Of a DNA stretch of 64,000 nt, positions 50,209 to 59,735 are shown one piece after another (position 1 is the stretch's first letter; each line of letters begins with the position of its first letter). The translations under genes were made by a program, and so were the position numbers. Source of the DNA: Parabacteroides distasonis (GTDB lineage Bacteria > Bacteroidota > Bacteroidia > Bacteroidales > Tannerellaceae). The notes under the pieces were generated by a model, which searched no databases, was not told where the DNA came from, and was given only the letters and a program-made list of their open reading frames with translations. The stretch is from assembly GCA_015060925.1 (NCBI GenBank), contig SUXM01000006.1, positions 1-64,000 of the forward strand, given 5' to 3'.

Positions 50209-53200
50209 ATGAATACATTTAGATTATTAATAACATTATTCTTGTCTTTGCCTTTCTTAGCTTCGGCAGCTCCGAAGAAGAAACAACAGGCAAAGACTTG
50301 GATGGATGTTTCAATTGAGGCCAAGTTGAGCTTGCGGGATAACTTAGCGAAAGCGGGTATGCCTGTGATCTCTCCTGTTGTGCGCTCTTTTGAAAAAGCA
50401 ACGGTCATGTCTGCCAATGTAACCGGACAAGACCAGTTGGTTTTGATTGTTTCTGGGGGGCCTGATGGAACAGGTGACGACTGGAGTACGTTCGTCAATG
50501 CCCGGTTGATCAAGGAAGATGGTTCAGTGGTTTGGTTGGACGAATTGGATCCTGTTTTTGAAAGAACAGGGGCTAAGAGAGCTTTCAAGAATGAAACCAT
50601 GTATGGTGATCCATTGATCGTAGGTGGAAAGAAATATGACCATGGTATTTTCTGTCATGCAAATGCGGTGTTGATTTACAACATTGACAAGAAATATGTG
50701 CGTTTTGAAACGGAAGCCGGTTTGGTTGATAAATATAAAAAAGGTTCGGTATCTTTCCGTATCATGAATGTTTATCCGCAGCAAATGGCTGAAGATTTGT
50801 TGAAACAATTCCCGCAGGAATTAGGTGTGCTGGCTTCAGATGCTGATGGTTTGGAATCTTGGTTGACTACCCAAGGTGAAGATGCTGAAAAGCAGATGAT
50901 TGCTACTATCATCTCTGAATTGAAAGATGGTTCATATTATAAAAAACAGTTGGAGAGTCTTTCAGGTACTACAGACGAAGAACGTTTGCGCAATGCTTTG
51001 CAGTTGTATGCAACAGTCCGCACAGTATTGGATATTCAAAAAGATTTGGAATGGTTGAATATCGAAGCTATCAAGTTGGCTTTTGCTGACATGAAGAAGC
51101 AGAAGGGATATGACGTTGCGAAGTATGAACCGATGTACAATGAATTGCTTCAGCTAAGCCAAAAAGGTTTCAATGGTATCTATGCAGGAGATGAACAGGC
51201 TATTAACAATGCGAAAAAGGCCTTGGTTAACAAACGTTCTATCTTGTTAGGTAACACGTTGTTGGATATTGACAAAGTGGTTGCAGCCCGTTATAAATTG
51301 GGTGCAAGAGCACATCATGTCATGGCTCCTTCATTGGGTACACAAAGCAATAACTGGAGTAACCAATCTTCTGCGCCTCGTCGTGGTTTCAATGCTGATA
51401 TCGTTGAGTTGACTAACTTACGTGGAGATATTCAGGTTCGTTCAGTCTATGCTCCGACAAATGGTTCACCAATCTCTGACTTGAAATTGCATTGGGATGG
51501 CGACCGTGTAATGTTTACTCAGACTGAGGAAAACAGACATTGGAACATTTTTGAAGTGAAATTGGATGGTACAGGTTTGAAACCAATGGTAGAATGTGAA
51601 GAACCGGATATCGAATTTTATGATGGTACCTATTTGCCGGATGGTCGTGTAATCGCTATCTCTAACATCGGTTACCAAGGTGTACCTTGTGTAAGTGGTG
51701 CGGATGTTGTAGGTAACATGATGTTGTTCAACCCGAAAGATAAAAGTTTGCGCCGTTTGACATTTGACCAGGATGCAAACTGGAATCCGGTAATCACTCA
51801 CAATGGTAAGGTGATGTACACCCGTTGGGAATATACTGACTTGACACACTACTACACCCGTATCGTCATGACGATGAATCCGGATGGTACAGAACAGAAA
51901 GCGTTGTATGGTAGTGGTTCTATGTTCCCGAACAGTACGTTTGACATTCAACCGTTACCGGGTCATTCTTCTGCATTCGTAGGTATCATCTCTGGTCACC
52001 ATGGTGTAGCTCGTTCCGGTCGTTTGATTTTGTTTGATCCGACAAAGAGCCGTAAAGGTGCAGCCGGTATGATTCAGGAAATACCTTTCCGTAACCGTCC
52101 GATCGTTGAACTTGTAAAAGACGAATTGGTTGATGGAGTATGGCCTCAGTTTGTTAAACCGACTCCGTTGAACGATAAATATTTCTTGGTTTCAGCAAAA
52201 TTAGCTCCTCATGATTTGTGGGGATTGTATTTGGTGGACGTATATGACAACGTGACTTGTTTGATGAAGGCTGAGGGTGAAGGTTATATCAGCCCGATCA
52301 TTGTTCGTAAGACAAAAACTCCTCCGTCAATTCCTGACCGTGTTAAATTGAATGAAAAAGAGGCAACATTCTTTATTCAAGATATTTACGAAGGTGAAGG
52401 CTTGAAGGGTATTCCTCGTGGAACAGTTAAGTCTCTTCGTCTGCATGCGTATGAATATGCTTATTTAAAGACTACATCAGACCACAACTGGCATGGTATT
52501 CAGTCAGGTTGGGATATCAAACGTATCTTAGGTACAGTTCCGGTAGAAGAAGATGGTTCTGTTATTTTCAAGGCGCCGGCAAATACACCGATTTCTATCC
52601 AACCGTTGGATAAGGATGGTGTAGCTATCCAGTGGATGCGTAGTTGGGTAACCGGTCAACCGGGTGAAGTGGTATCTTGTATCGGTTGTCACGAAGACCA
52701 GAATCAGATTGCTATTCCAAAACGTGTGATTGCTTCTCAGAAAGCTCCGGTTTCTTTGACATTGCCGGAAGGTGGTGTACGTTCATTTACATTTGACCTG
52801 GAAGTTCAACCTATTTTGGATCGTGCTTGTATCGCTTGCCACAATGGTGAAGGTAAAGCATTTGATTTGCGTGGTGGTAAGAAAGGTAAAAACGGTTATG
52901 GTACTTCATACTTGAATATTCACCCGTATGTACACCGTCAGGGTGGTGAAGGTGATATGTTGGTATTGTATCCGTATGAATATCATCCAAACACCAGCGA
53001 ATTGATTCGTATGTTGAAGAAGGGTCACTATAATGTGAAGTTAACAGACGAAGAATGGAAAAAGTTATATAACTGGATCGACTACAATGCGCCGGATAAA
53101 GGTTACTTCAATGCGAATGTAGTAGGTAAAGAGGTTCTTCCTTATCAAGGATTTGATCAGATCAAACGTCGTAAAGAATTGACTGACAAATATGCAAATG

Positions 53201-54210
53201 GAGCAGGTGTAGATTGGCAGAAAGAAATTGCCGATTATGCTGCTTATTTGAAAGGTAAAGGTCCGATTACTCCGGTAATGCCTGAAAAGGTTGCAGAAGT
53301 GAAACCTAAAAATGTGAAAGCAAAAGGTTGGCCGTTTGATGCTGCAAAGGTGAAAGAAATGTTGGCTAAAGAAGGTCAAACTCGTAAAGAAGTAGAAATT
53401 GCACCAGGTGTAAAAGTAAACTTTGTACGTATTCCTGCAGGTGAATTCGTGATGGGTAGCTATGCCGGTGATCCGGATGCTTATCCAACTGCTAAGGTGA
53501 AGATTAATAAAGGATTCTGGATGGCTGAGTTGGAAACAACCAACGAACAGTTTAATGTAATCTTCCCTGAACATGATAGCCGTCATATGGACCAGCAGTG
53601 GAAAGACCACGTTGTTCCGGGTTATCCTGCAAATAAACCAGAACAACCGGTTATCCGTGTAAGCTATAACGAAGCAATGGAATATTGTAAGAAGTTAAGC
53701 GAAAAGACTGGCTTGAACATTACGCTTCCGACTGAAGCACAGTGGGAATGGGCTTGTCGTGCAGGTAGCAACGAAGACTTCTGGTATGGTGACAAACATG
53801 CTGATTTCGGTAAGAAAGAAAACTTAGCAGATAAGACTACGTTATTGTTTGCGGTTTATGGTGTTGACCCGAAACCGATGGATAAGTCTAATCATTGGTA
53901 TAAGTATTATACTTATCTTCCGAAAGAAGAAAGTGTTGATGATGGCAGCTTGGTACAGGTAGGTGGCAAGATTTATGAAGCCAATCCGTTTGGTTTGTAT
54001 AATATGCACGGTAATGTGGCTGAGTGGACACGTTCTGATTATGTTTCTTATCCTTATAATGAAAAGACTAAAGAGACATCAGAATACAAAGTTGTTCGTG
54101 GAGGTTCATTCTTTGAACGTCCGAAATACTCTACAGCACATACTCGTAAGTTCTATTATCCTTACCAACCTGTGTTTAACGTAGGTTTCCGTATGATCAT
54201 TGAAGATTGA
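50209..54210 (+). CDS. Giant secreted NPCBM / propeller / cytochrome / SUMF1-like fusion (HzsA-related)
   Basis: 1333 aa with a signal peptide (MNTFRLLITLFLSLPFLASA). Domains in order: NPCBM-type carbohydrate-binding module (about 60-190, KYDHGIFCHANAVLIYNI); helical linker; beta-propeller (about 360-660, DGRVIAISNIG, NGKVMYTRWEYTD); a region like the hydrazine-synthase alpha middle domain (IPRGTVKSLRLHAYEY, WDIKRILGTVPVEEDGS); two heme sites C824xxCH and C874xxCH; and a C-terminal formylglycine-generating/EgtB/PvdO-like domain (1065-1333, RIPAGEFVMGS, NMHGNVAEWTRSDY, VVRGGSFF). It is likely a large extracytoplasmic redox enzyme of unknown substrate. A hairpin follows. Confidence 0.82.
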   Translation: MNTFRLLITLFLSLPFLASAAPKKKQQAKTWMDVSIEAKLSLRDNLAKAGMPVISPVVRSFEKATVMSANVTGQDQLVLIVSGGPDGTGDDWSTFVNARLIKEDGSVVWLDELDPVFERTGAKRAFKNETMYGDPLIVGGKKYDHGIFCHANAVLIYNIDKKYVRFETEAGLVDKYKKGSVSFRIMNVYPQQMAEDLLKQFPQELGVLASDADGLESWLTTQGEDAEKQMIATIISELKDGSYYKKQLESLSGTTDEERLRNALQLYATVRTVLDIQKDLEWLNIEAIKLAFADMKKQKGYDVAKYEPMYNELLQLSQKGFNGIYAGDEQAINNAKKALVNKRSILLGNTLLDIDKVVAARYKLGARAHHVMAPSLGTQSNNWSNQSSAPRRGFNADIVELTNLRGDIQVRSVYAPTNGSPISDLKLHWDGDRVMFTQTEENRHWNIFEVKLDGTGLKPMVECEEPDIEFYDGTYLPDGRVIAISNIGYQGVPCVSGADVVGNMMLFNPKDKSLRRLTFDQDANWNPVITHNGKVMYTRWEYTDLTHYYTRIVMTMNPDGTEQKALYGSGSMFPNSTFDIQPLPGHSSAFVGIISGHHGVARSGRLILFDPTKSRKGAAGMIQEIPFRNRPIVELVKDELVDGVWPQFVKPTPLNDKYFLVSAKLAPHDLWGLYLVDVYDNVTCLMKAEGEGYISPIIVRKTKTPPSIPDRVKLNEKEATFFIQDIYEGEGLKGIPRGTVKSLRLHAYEYAYLKTTSDHNWHGIQSGWDIKRILGTVPVEEDGSVIFKAPANTPISIQPLDKDGVAIQWMRSWVTGQPGEVVSCIGCHEDQNQIAIPKRVIASQKAPVSLTLPEGGVRSFTFDLEVQPILDRACIACHNGEGKAFDLRGGKKGKNGYGTSYLNIHPYVHRQGGEGDMLVLYPYEYHPNTSELIRMLKKGHYNVKLTDEEWKKLYNWIDYNAPDKGYFNANVVGKEVLPYQGFDQIKRRKELTDKYANGAGVDWQKEIADYAAYLKGKGPITPVMPEKVAEVKPKNVKAKGWPFDAAKVKEMLAKEGQTRKEVEIAPGVKVNFVRIPAGEFVMGSYAGDPDAYPTAKVKINKGFWMAELETTNEQFNVIFPEHDSRHMDQQWKDHVVPGYPANKPEQPVIRVSYNEAMEYCKKLSEKTGLNITLPTEAQWEWACRAGSNEDFWYGDKHADFGKKENLADKTTLLFAVYGVDPKPMDKSNHWYKYYTYLPKEESVDDGSLVQVGGKIYEANPFGLYNMHGNVAEWTRSDYVSYPYNEKTKETSEYKVVRGGSFFERPKYSTAHTRKFYYPYQPVFNVGFRMIIED

Positions 54211-54220
54211 TAATCCATAA

Positions 54221-54270
54221 AAGAGACACCGGTGTGGCTTGTAGCCGCATCGGTGTACTCTTCTTTTTTA
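54221..54270 (+). terminator. Hairpin between the fusion gene and ccsBA
   Basis: AAGAGACACCGGTGTGGC pairs with GCCGCATCGGTGTACTCTT (few mismatches) around TTGTA, followed by CTTTTTTAT. A terminator or attenuator; ccsBA starts 2 bases after the T tract, so partial read-through is likely. Confidence 0.65.
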
Positions 54271-54271
54271 T

Positions 54272-56722
54272 ATGAAAGATAAATTTAAAAAGATTTTTTC
54301 CTCATTTGTAACGACCATCGTATTATTGTTGGTTTATGCTTTAGGGTTGGCAGTTGCTACTTTTATTGAGAAGTATCAAGGTACAGCTGTAGCTAAAGCT
54401 GTTGTTTATTATTCCCCTCTCTTTTTCTTTTTACAGTTATTATTGGTCGTCAACTTTATCGTAATAGTTGTTAAGCATAAGTATTTTACACGTGGAAAAT
54501 TAGGACTTATTTTAACCCATTTTGCCCTTATCCTTATCCTATTGGGAGCTTTGACTACGCATCTTTTGGGTAGAGAGGGTATTTTGCATTTGCGTGAAGG
54601 GGAGACAAGTAATCAAATTGCTATCCAGACAGGTGACCGTACAACTATTCAAACTCTACCTTTTTCCATTGAATTAAAGAAATTTACTTTGACCCGTTAT
54701 CCGGGTTCTGCCAGTCCATCCTCTTTTGAAAGTGAAGTAATCGTACATGTAGATGGAGAAAAGCGTGAAGAACGTATCTTTATGAATAACGTGTTGGATG
54801 TAAAGGGATATCGCTTTTTTCAAGCCTCATACGATCAAGACGAACAGGGGACGATTCTTTCCGTCAATTCAGATGTGGCAGGAAGAAATATTACTTATGC
54901 AGGTTATTTAATGTTGATGGTTGGCTTTATTTTTAGTTTGTTAGGTAAAGAATCCCGATTCATGCGTTTGAACCGCCGGTTGAAAGAGTTGCGAAATGTA
55001 TCTAAATCACTCTCTGTATTGCTGATGATAGGGGCGAGTTCTTTCTTTGCTGAAGCAAAAGAGGATGCCTCTTATCTGATTCAGACAGTTCAAACATATA
55101 AGGTAAGTCCGGAACATGCTGAAAAGTTTGGAGCATTGCCTATCCAGGCAAGTAATGGACGAATGATGCCTATCAATACCTTTTCTTCGGAAATCCTTCG
55201 GAAGTTACATAAGGCTGATAAATTTGGTGAATTGAATTCCGATCAGTTCTTGTTAAGTCTGTTTGCGATGCCGGATATGTGGATGCGCGTACCTTTGATT
55301 GCCATATCCAATGCAGAATTGGCCAATTACTATGATTTGACGGAGGGAACGTGTGCTTACATAGAGGTTTTTGACAGTAACGGAAACTATAAGCTACAGG
55401 AAAAGTTAGAAGAGGCTTATAACAAAATGCCAGCTTCACGTACTCGCTTTGATAAAGATTTGATGAAATTGGATGAGCAGTTGAATGTTTTTAATCAGCT
55501 GGTCAACTATCAAAGATTGAATATTTTCCCGAAAGAAGATGATCCTAACCAGAAATGGTATGCTCCGGGTGATGACCTGTCTGGATTTGTAGGCAAAGAT
55601 TCGATGTTTGTTTCCCGTATCATGGGTTGGTATTTGTCAGAAGTACAGGAAGGTTTGAAGAGCGGAGATTGGACAAAAGCCGATGAGATTATCGATATGA
55701 TCCATACCTACCAACAGGCAAAGAATAAGGATTTGGATATAAGTCCGGAACGGATGCAAGTGGAATTGAAATACAATAAGATGGAGGTCTTCCGCTATTG
55801 TAAGATCGGTTATTTAATCTTGGGTGGTCTATTGTTACTCTTTTCTTTTATCATGCTTTTCCGTCAGAGTCGCTGGATGAAAGCTGTTGTATGGATATTA
55901 GGAATAGGTGTCTTGATTGTATTCCATTACCATATGTCCGGCATGGGGATGCGTTGGTATATCGGAGGGTATGCACCTTGGAGTAATTCGTATGAAACAA
56001 TGGTTTATGTCGCATGGGCAACTGTCTGTGGTGGTTTGTTGTTTGTTCGCCGTAGTACCATCACGTTTGCTTTGGCAACTTTGTTTGGAGGTATCATTCT
56101 ATTTGTTTCAGGCTTGAATTGGATGGATCCAGAGATTAACCCGCTTGTGCCTGTTTTGAAATCTCCTTGGTTGATGTTTCATGTGGCTGTCATTGTGGCT
56201 GCTTACGGCTTCTTTGGTATCAGTTGCTTGCTTGGGTTGACTAACATGGTGATGATGTCAGTTGCAGGAAAGAAAAATAACATGGTTTTGAAAGCACGTA
56301 TCACGGAATTGAGTATAGTAAACGAAATGGCTTTGTGGGTTGGACTTGCTTTGATGACAATCGGTACTTTTTTAGGAGCGATATGGGCTAATGAATCGTG
56401 GGGTAGATATTGGGGTTGGGATCCCAAAGAGACATGGGCATTGATTACCGTTGTGATCTATGCGGTAGTGACCCATTTGCATCTGGTAAAACGGTGGAAT
56501 AACCTTTGGTTGTTTAATCTTTCCTCTGTTTTGGCGTTTGCTTCGGTGTTGATGACCTTCTTTGGGGTAAATTATTTCTTGAGTGGCATGCATTCTTATG
56601 GACAAAATGATAATATTCATGGAATATTTATCTATCTTTATGGGTCATTAGCGATTATTATCGTTTTGGCACTCTTTTCACGCATGAAGTGGAAGTCTGT
56701 TTTAGAAGAAAATATAAAGTAA
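54272..56722 (+). CDS. Fused cytochrome c biogenesis protein CcsBA (ResB-CcsA)
   Basis: 816 aa, membrane protein. The N-terminal ResB/CcsB-like part has transmembrane segments from residue 10 and a periplasmic lobe (FSIELKKFTLTRYPGSASPSSFESEVIVH, in part). The C-terminal CcsA-like part has about 8 membrane spans and the heme-handling tryptophan-rich motif at 714-722 (WGWDPKETW), plus His residues in HYHMSGMG and HLHLVKRWNN. It exports and attaches heme to CxxCH apocytochromes, exactly what the neighbouring secreted multiheme proteins require. The N-terminal extension containing a ResB lobe is as expected for Bacteroidota fusions. Confidence 0.88.
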   Translation: MKDKFKKIFSSFVTTIVLLLVYALGLAVATFIEKYQGTAVAKAVVYYSPLFFFLQLLLVVNFIVIVVKHKYFTRGKLGLILTHFALILILLGALTTHLLGREGILHLREGETSNQIAIQTGDRTTIQTLPFSIELKKFTLTRYPGSASPSSFESEVIVHVDGEKREERIFMNNVLDVKGYRFFQASYDQDEQGTILSVNSDVAGRNITYAGYLMLMVGFIFSLLGKESRFMRLNRRLKELRNVSKSLSVLLMIGASSFFAEAKEDASYLIQTVQTYKVSPEHAEKFGALPIQASNGRMMPINTFSSEILRKLHKADKFGELNSDQFLLSLFAMPDMWMRVPLIAISNAELANYYDLTEGTCAYIEVFDSNGNYKLQEKLEEAYNKMPASRTRFDKDLMKLDEQLNVFNQLVNYQRLNIFPKEDDPNQKWYAPGDDLSGFVGKDSMFVSRIMGWYLSEVQEGLKSGDWTKADEIIDMIHTYQQAKNKDLDISPERMQVELKYNKMEVFRYCKIGYLILGGLLLLFSFIMLFRQSRWMKAVVWILGIGVLIVFHYHMSGMGMRWYIGGYAPWSNSYETMVYVAWATVCGGLLFVRRSTITFALATLFGGIILFVSGLNWMDPEINPLVPVLKSPWLMFHVAVIVAAYGFFGISCLLGLTNMVMMSVAGKKNNMVLKARITELSIVNEMALWVGLALMTIGTFLGAIWANESWGRYWGWDPKETWALITVVIYAVVTHLHLVKRWNNLWLFNLSSVLAFASVLMTFFGVNYFLSGMHSYGQNDNIHGIFIYLYGSLAIIIVLALFSRMKWKSVLEENIK

Positions 56723-56756
56723 TTAAATCATTTATAAACAGTTAAATTTATTAGTC

Positions 56757-57071
56757 ATGAGAACATTACATCACATCGGAATCGTAACTTCTGAGAAAGT
56801 GGAAGGCTCTTTCTACAATGAAGGTTTGAGCGTTTGGTTGACAGACCCGAATCAGAGCCCGAACAAGATTGAGTTTTTGAAGTTTGAAGAAGGTAGCTGT
56901 ATGCCTGAATTAGTTCAGAAACAAGGTCATATTGCTTATGTAGTTCCTTCTTTGGAAGAAGAATTGAAAGATAAGAAAGTAATCTTTGGTCCGGCTGTTT
57001 GCGACGAACATTTGACTATTGCTTTCATCGAAGAAGAAGGTATCTCTATCGAACTTATGGAAATAAAATAA
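56757..57071 (+). CDS. Small VOC-family (glyoxalase-like) protein
   Basis: 104 aa, shorter than most vicinal-oxygen-chelate proteins (about 130). MRTLHHIGIVTSEK gives the first metal His region and HIAYVVPSLEEEL the second half; the sequence ends with IAFIEEEGISIELMEIK, the second acidic ligand. A truncated but folded VOC monomer is likely. Such proteins isomerise or hydrate small oxo compounds. It lies 34 bases before dhaK, so it probably acts on the same intermediate. Confidence 0.75.
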   Translation: MRTLHHIGIVTSEKVEGSFYNEGLSVWLTDPNQSPNKIEFLKFEEGSCMPELVQKQGHIAYVVPSLEEELKDKKVIFGPAVCDEHLTIAFIEEEGISIELMEIK

Positions 57072-57090
57072 TCACACATTAAAAAAATAA

Positions 57091-57097
57091 AAGGAGG
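57091..57097 (+). promoter_or_regulatory. Strong Shine-Dalgarno site of dhaK
   Basis: AAGGAGG, 8 bases before ATG 57106. Bacteroidota genes rarely carry such a full site, so it marks dhaK as strongly translated. Confidence 0.7.
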
Positions 57098-57105
57098 AAA
57101 AACAC

Positions 57106-58125
57106 ATGTCAGAATTGAAGACAAAATTTATCAATGATCCTGAACAGATTACAGCTGAATTGTTGGAAGGTTATGTAATGGCTTATCCAGATCAAGTAAA
57201 ATTGGCTGCTGAAAATATTGTTGTACGTGCTAACCCAAAAGGTGAAGACAAAGTGGCTGTGGTTACATTAGGTGGTTCTGGTCACGAACCTGCATTGAGT
57301 GGTTTCGTAGGTGACGGTATGTTGGACTGCTCTGTTGTTGGTGACGTATTTGCTGCTCCGGGTGCACAACGTTTGTTCCAGGCTTTGCAGTTGATGAAAC
57401 GTGAAGCAGGTATCTTGTTGGTTGTATTGAACCACTCAGGTGACGTGATGAGTGCAAATATGGCTTGTCAGTTGGCTGAACGTGTAGGTATCAAAGTAAA
57501 ACAAGTATTGACACACGATGATATTAGCGCAGGTATCGGTGCAGATAAAAACGACCGTCGTGGTTTGGCTGGCTGTGTTCCTTTGTTCAAAATCTTAGGT
57601 GCAGCGGCTGACGAAGGTAAATCTTTGGACGAATTGGTTGAAATCGCAGAACGTTATAATGAAAAAGTGGCTACTTTGGCTGTCGCTATGCGTTCTTGTT
57701 CACATCCTCAGAATGGTGCAACTATCGCTGACCTTCCATTAGGTATGATGGAAATCGGTATGGGTCAACATGGTGAAGGTGGTAGCGGTGGACAGAAACC
57801 TCTTGTTTCTGCTGACGAAACTGCTGCTGAAATGGTTGACTTGCTTTGCCAGCAGTTACAACCAAAAGCTGGTGACAAGATGTTGTTGATTATCAATGGT
57901 GTAGGTGCAACTACTCACATGGAATTGAATATTATCTATCGTAAAGCTCATTTAGAATTAGAAGCTCGTGGCATGCAGGTAGTATTTGGTCGTATCCAGG
58001 AAATCTTGACTGTACAGGAACAAGCTGGTTTCCAGATGATTGCTGGTATCTTGGATGAAGATCATATCGACTATTTGAAGAACAAAGCGGCTAATGCACC
58101 TTATTGGACTACAATCGGAAAGTAA
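57106..58125 (+). CDS. dhaK: Dihydroxyacetone kinase, substrate-binding subunit
   Basis: 339 aa. Binds short hydroxyketones covalently and is phosphorylated with DhaL to give dihydroxyacetone phosphate from dihydroxyacetone. Seen: GGSGHEPALSGFVG with H60, the SGD at 111-113 matching the catalytic Asp, and H222 in GMGQHGEGG, which corresponds to the His that forms the hemiaminal with substrate. The length fits DhaK (about 350). No DhaM phosphotransfer protein is encoded in the window, so the phosphoryl donor is open. Strong Shine-Dalgarno. Followed by dhaL after 18 bases. Confidence 0.9.
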   Translation: MSELKTKFINDPEQITAELLEGYVMAYPDQVKLAAENIVVRANPKGEDKVAVVTLGGSGHEPALSGFVGDGMLDCSVVGDVFAAPGAQRLFQALQLMKREAGILLVVLNHSGDVMSANMACQLAERVGIKVKQVLTHDDISAGIGADKNDRRGLAGCVPLFKILGAAADEGKSLDELVEIAERYNEKVATLAVAMRSCSHPQNGATIADLPLGMMEIGMGQHGEGGSGGQKPLVSADETAAEMVDLLCQQLQPKAGDKMLLIINGVGATTHMELNIIYRKAHLELEARGMQVVFGRIQEILTVQEQAGFQMIAGILDEDHIDYLKNKAANAPYWTTIGK

Positions 58126-58143
58126 TAATTTAAGTTTATCATA

Positions 58144-58758
58144 ATGGAAAAATTGACAATTGATAATTTCAAAGCAATGATGAACAATGCTTTGAAGAAC
58201 ATCAAAGAACGCGAAGACGAATTTTCAAAGTTAGATGCTGTCATTGGTGATGGTGACCATGGTCAGGCTATCGTAACAGCTATGTCTGCTATCGTAGCAA
58301 CAGCTCAGAAAGGAACAGAATTCAAATCAATGTTGAATGACATGGGCTTTGACGTGATGTTGCAGGTAAGCGGTTCTACCAGTACTTTGTTAGGTGCTTT
58401 CTTCTTGGGTATGAGTGATCATGCTGCAGGTACTGAATTGGATGCCGCAGCAGTAAAGGCTATGTTTGCTGGTGGTTTGGCTAATGTTCAGAAACAGACA
58501 AAGGCACAAAAAGGTGATAAGACCATGATGGATGCTTTGATTCCGGCAGTGGAAGCTATTCAGAATTCAGCATCTGAAGATATTAAAGAAGTTCTTGAAG
58601 CTGGTGCAAAAGCTGCATTGGAAGGTGCTGCTTCTACAGTGGAAATGAAAGCTAACTTCGGTCGTGCTCGTAACTATGGCGAACGTTCTATTGGTTTTGC
58701 TGATAGTGGTGCTACTTCTTGGAGTTGTATGTTTGAATCATTTGCACAAGCTCTTTAA
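58144..58758 (+). CDS. dhaL: Dihydroxyacetone kinase, nucleotide-binding subunit
   Basis: 204 aa. Binds ATP/ADP and magnesium: the acidic triad D31, D36, D38 in DAVIGDGDHG, and SGSTSTLLGAFFLG as the nucleotide loop. Works with DhaK encoded immediately upstream. The size fits a stand-alone DhaL. In E. coli this subunit keeps ADP as a cofactor recharged by DhaM; in ATP-using systems the same domain uses free ATP. A hairpin follows at 58787-58807, then the LsrF-like gene. Confidence 0.9.
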   Translation: MEKLTIDNFKAMMNNALKNIKEREDEFSKLDAVIGDGDHGQAIVTAMSAIVATAQKGTEFKSMLNDMGFDVMLQVSGSTSTLLGAFFLGMSDHAAGTELDAAAVKAMFAGGLANVQKQTKAQKGDKTMMDALIPAVEAIQNSASEDIKEVLEAGAKAALEGAASTVEMKANFGRARNYGERSIGFADSGATSWSCMFESFAQAL

Positions 58759-58786
58759 TTGAGTCAATCAGACATTTTTTTAACAG

Positions 58787-58807
58787 GGGCAGGTGTAAGG
58801 CCTGCCC
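58787..58807 (+). promoter_or_regulatory. Hairpin in the 5' leader of the lsrF-like gene
   Basis: GGGCAGG pairs with CCTGCCC around TGTAAGG, with no T tract after it. It may protect or pause the transcript between dhaL and the next gene. Confidence 0.45.
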
Positions 58808-58850
58808 AAATAAACAATAAAACAAATTTATAAAAGAAAGGAAAAGTATT

Positions 58851-59723
58851 ATGGCAGATATGGATGGCTTCAGAGAAGCTAACAACTTTGGTTTCGGACA
58901 GACTGCACAGTTTGATAATTTTCATGTAAAAGGCGCATCTAACTTACCTTGGGGTATGAAAGACCGTCTTTCTCGTATCTTCAATCCAAAGACCGGTCGT
59001 GTAGTTATGTTGGCTTTTGACCACGGTTTCATCATGGGACCGACTTCTGGTTTGGAACGTATCGATTTGAATATCGTACCGTTGATTCAGTATGCAGACT
59101 GTATCATGTGTACACGTGGTATTCTTCAGACTTCTGTTCCTGCTAACATCAATAAACCTGTATGTTTGCGTTCTGATGCCGGTACTACAGTTTTGACAGA
59201 ATTGAACCGTAACGTATTGATCGATGTAGAAGATGCAATCCGTTTCAATGCTTCTGCAATGGCTGTTATGTTCTCTGCAGGTGATGGTGAACAGGAAGCA
59301 ATTACAGCTGCAAACTTGGTTGAAGCTGCTGATTTGGGTAACCGTTATGGTATTCCTGTAATGGGTGTTACTGCTGTTGGTAAACAGATGGCTCGTGATT
59401 CTCGTTATTTTGCATTGGCTTCTCGTGTATGTGCTGAAAACGGTGCTAATATCGTGAAGACTTATTACTGCGAAGGTTTTGAAAAGGTTGCTGCAGCTTG
59501 TCCGGTACCTATCGTAATCGCTGGTGGTAAGAAATTACCAGAAAAAGAAGCATTGGAATTGTGCTACAATGCAGTAAATGATGGTGCAGTAGGTGTTGAC
59601 ATGGGACGTAACGTATTCCAGAGCGAAAACCCGGCTGCTATGATTCAGGCTGTTCATGCTGTTGTTCATGAAGGTTTGACACCGGATCAAGGTTTTGAAA
59701 TGTTCCAGGATCTATCTAAATAA
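58851..59723 (+). CDS. LsrF-like DhnA-family aldolase/thiolase
   Basis: 290 aa. Very close to E. coli LsrF, which converts 3-hydroxy-2,4-pentanedione 5-phosphate and CoA to acetyl-CoA and dihydroxyacetone phosphate in AI-2 breakdown. Seen: KDRLSRIFNPKTGRVVMLAFDHGF (in part), GPTSGLERID, CTRGIL, and the Schiff-base Lys203 in NIVKTYY, the same number as in LsrF, then VIAGGKKLPEKEAL and GVDMGRNVFQSENPAAM. It sits right behind dhaK-dhaL, with a good AAAGGAAAAG ribosome site. The reaction here is inferred only to the level of releasing DHAP. Confidence 0.82.
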   Translation: MADMDGFREANNFGFGQTAQFDNFHVKGASNLPWGMKDRLSRIFNPKTGRVVMLAFDHGFIMGPTSGLERIDLNIVPLIQYADCIMCTRGILQTSVPANINKPVCLRSDAGTTVLTELNRNVLIDVEDAIRFNASAMAVMFSAGDGEQEAITAANLVEAADLGNRYGIPVMGVTAVGKQMARDSRYFALASRVCAENGANIVKTYYCEGFEKVAAACPVPIVIAGGKKLPEKEALELCYNAVNDGAVGVDMGRNVFQSENPAAMIQAVHAVVHEGLTPDQGFEMFQDLSK

Positions 59724-59735
59724 TTCACGTTCAGT

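Noticed and set aside
50209-54210. True hydrazine synthase subunit
   Set aside because: Only the middle part and heme sites resemble that protein; partner subunits and an anammox setting are absent.
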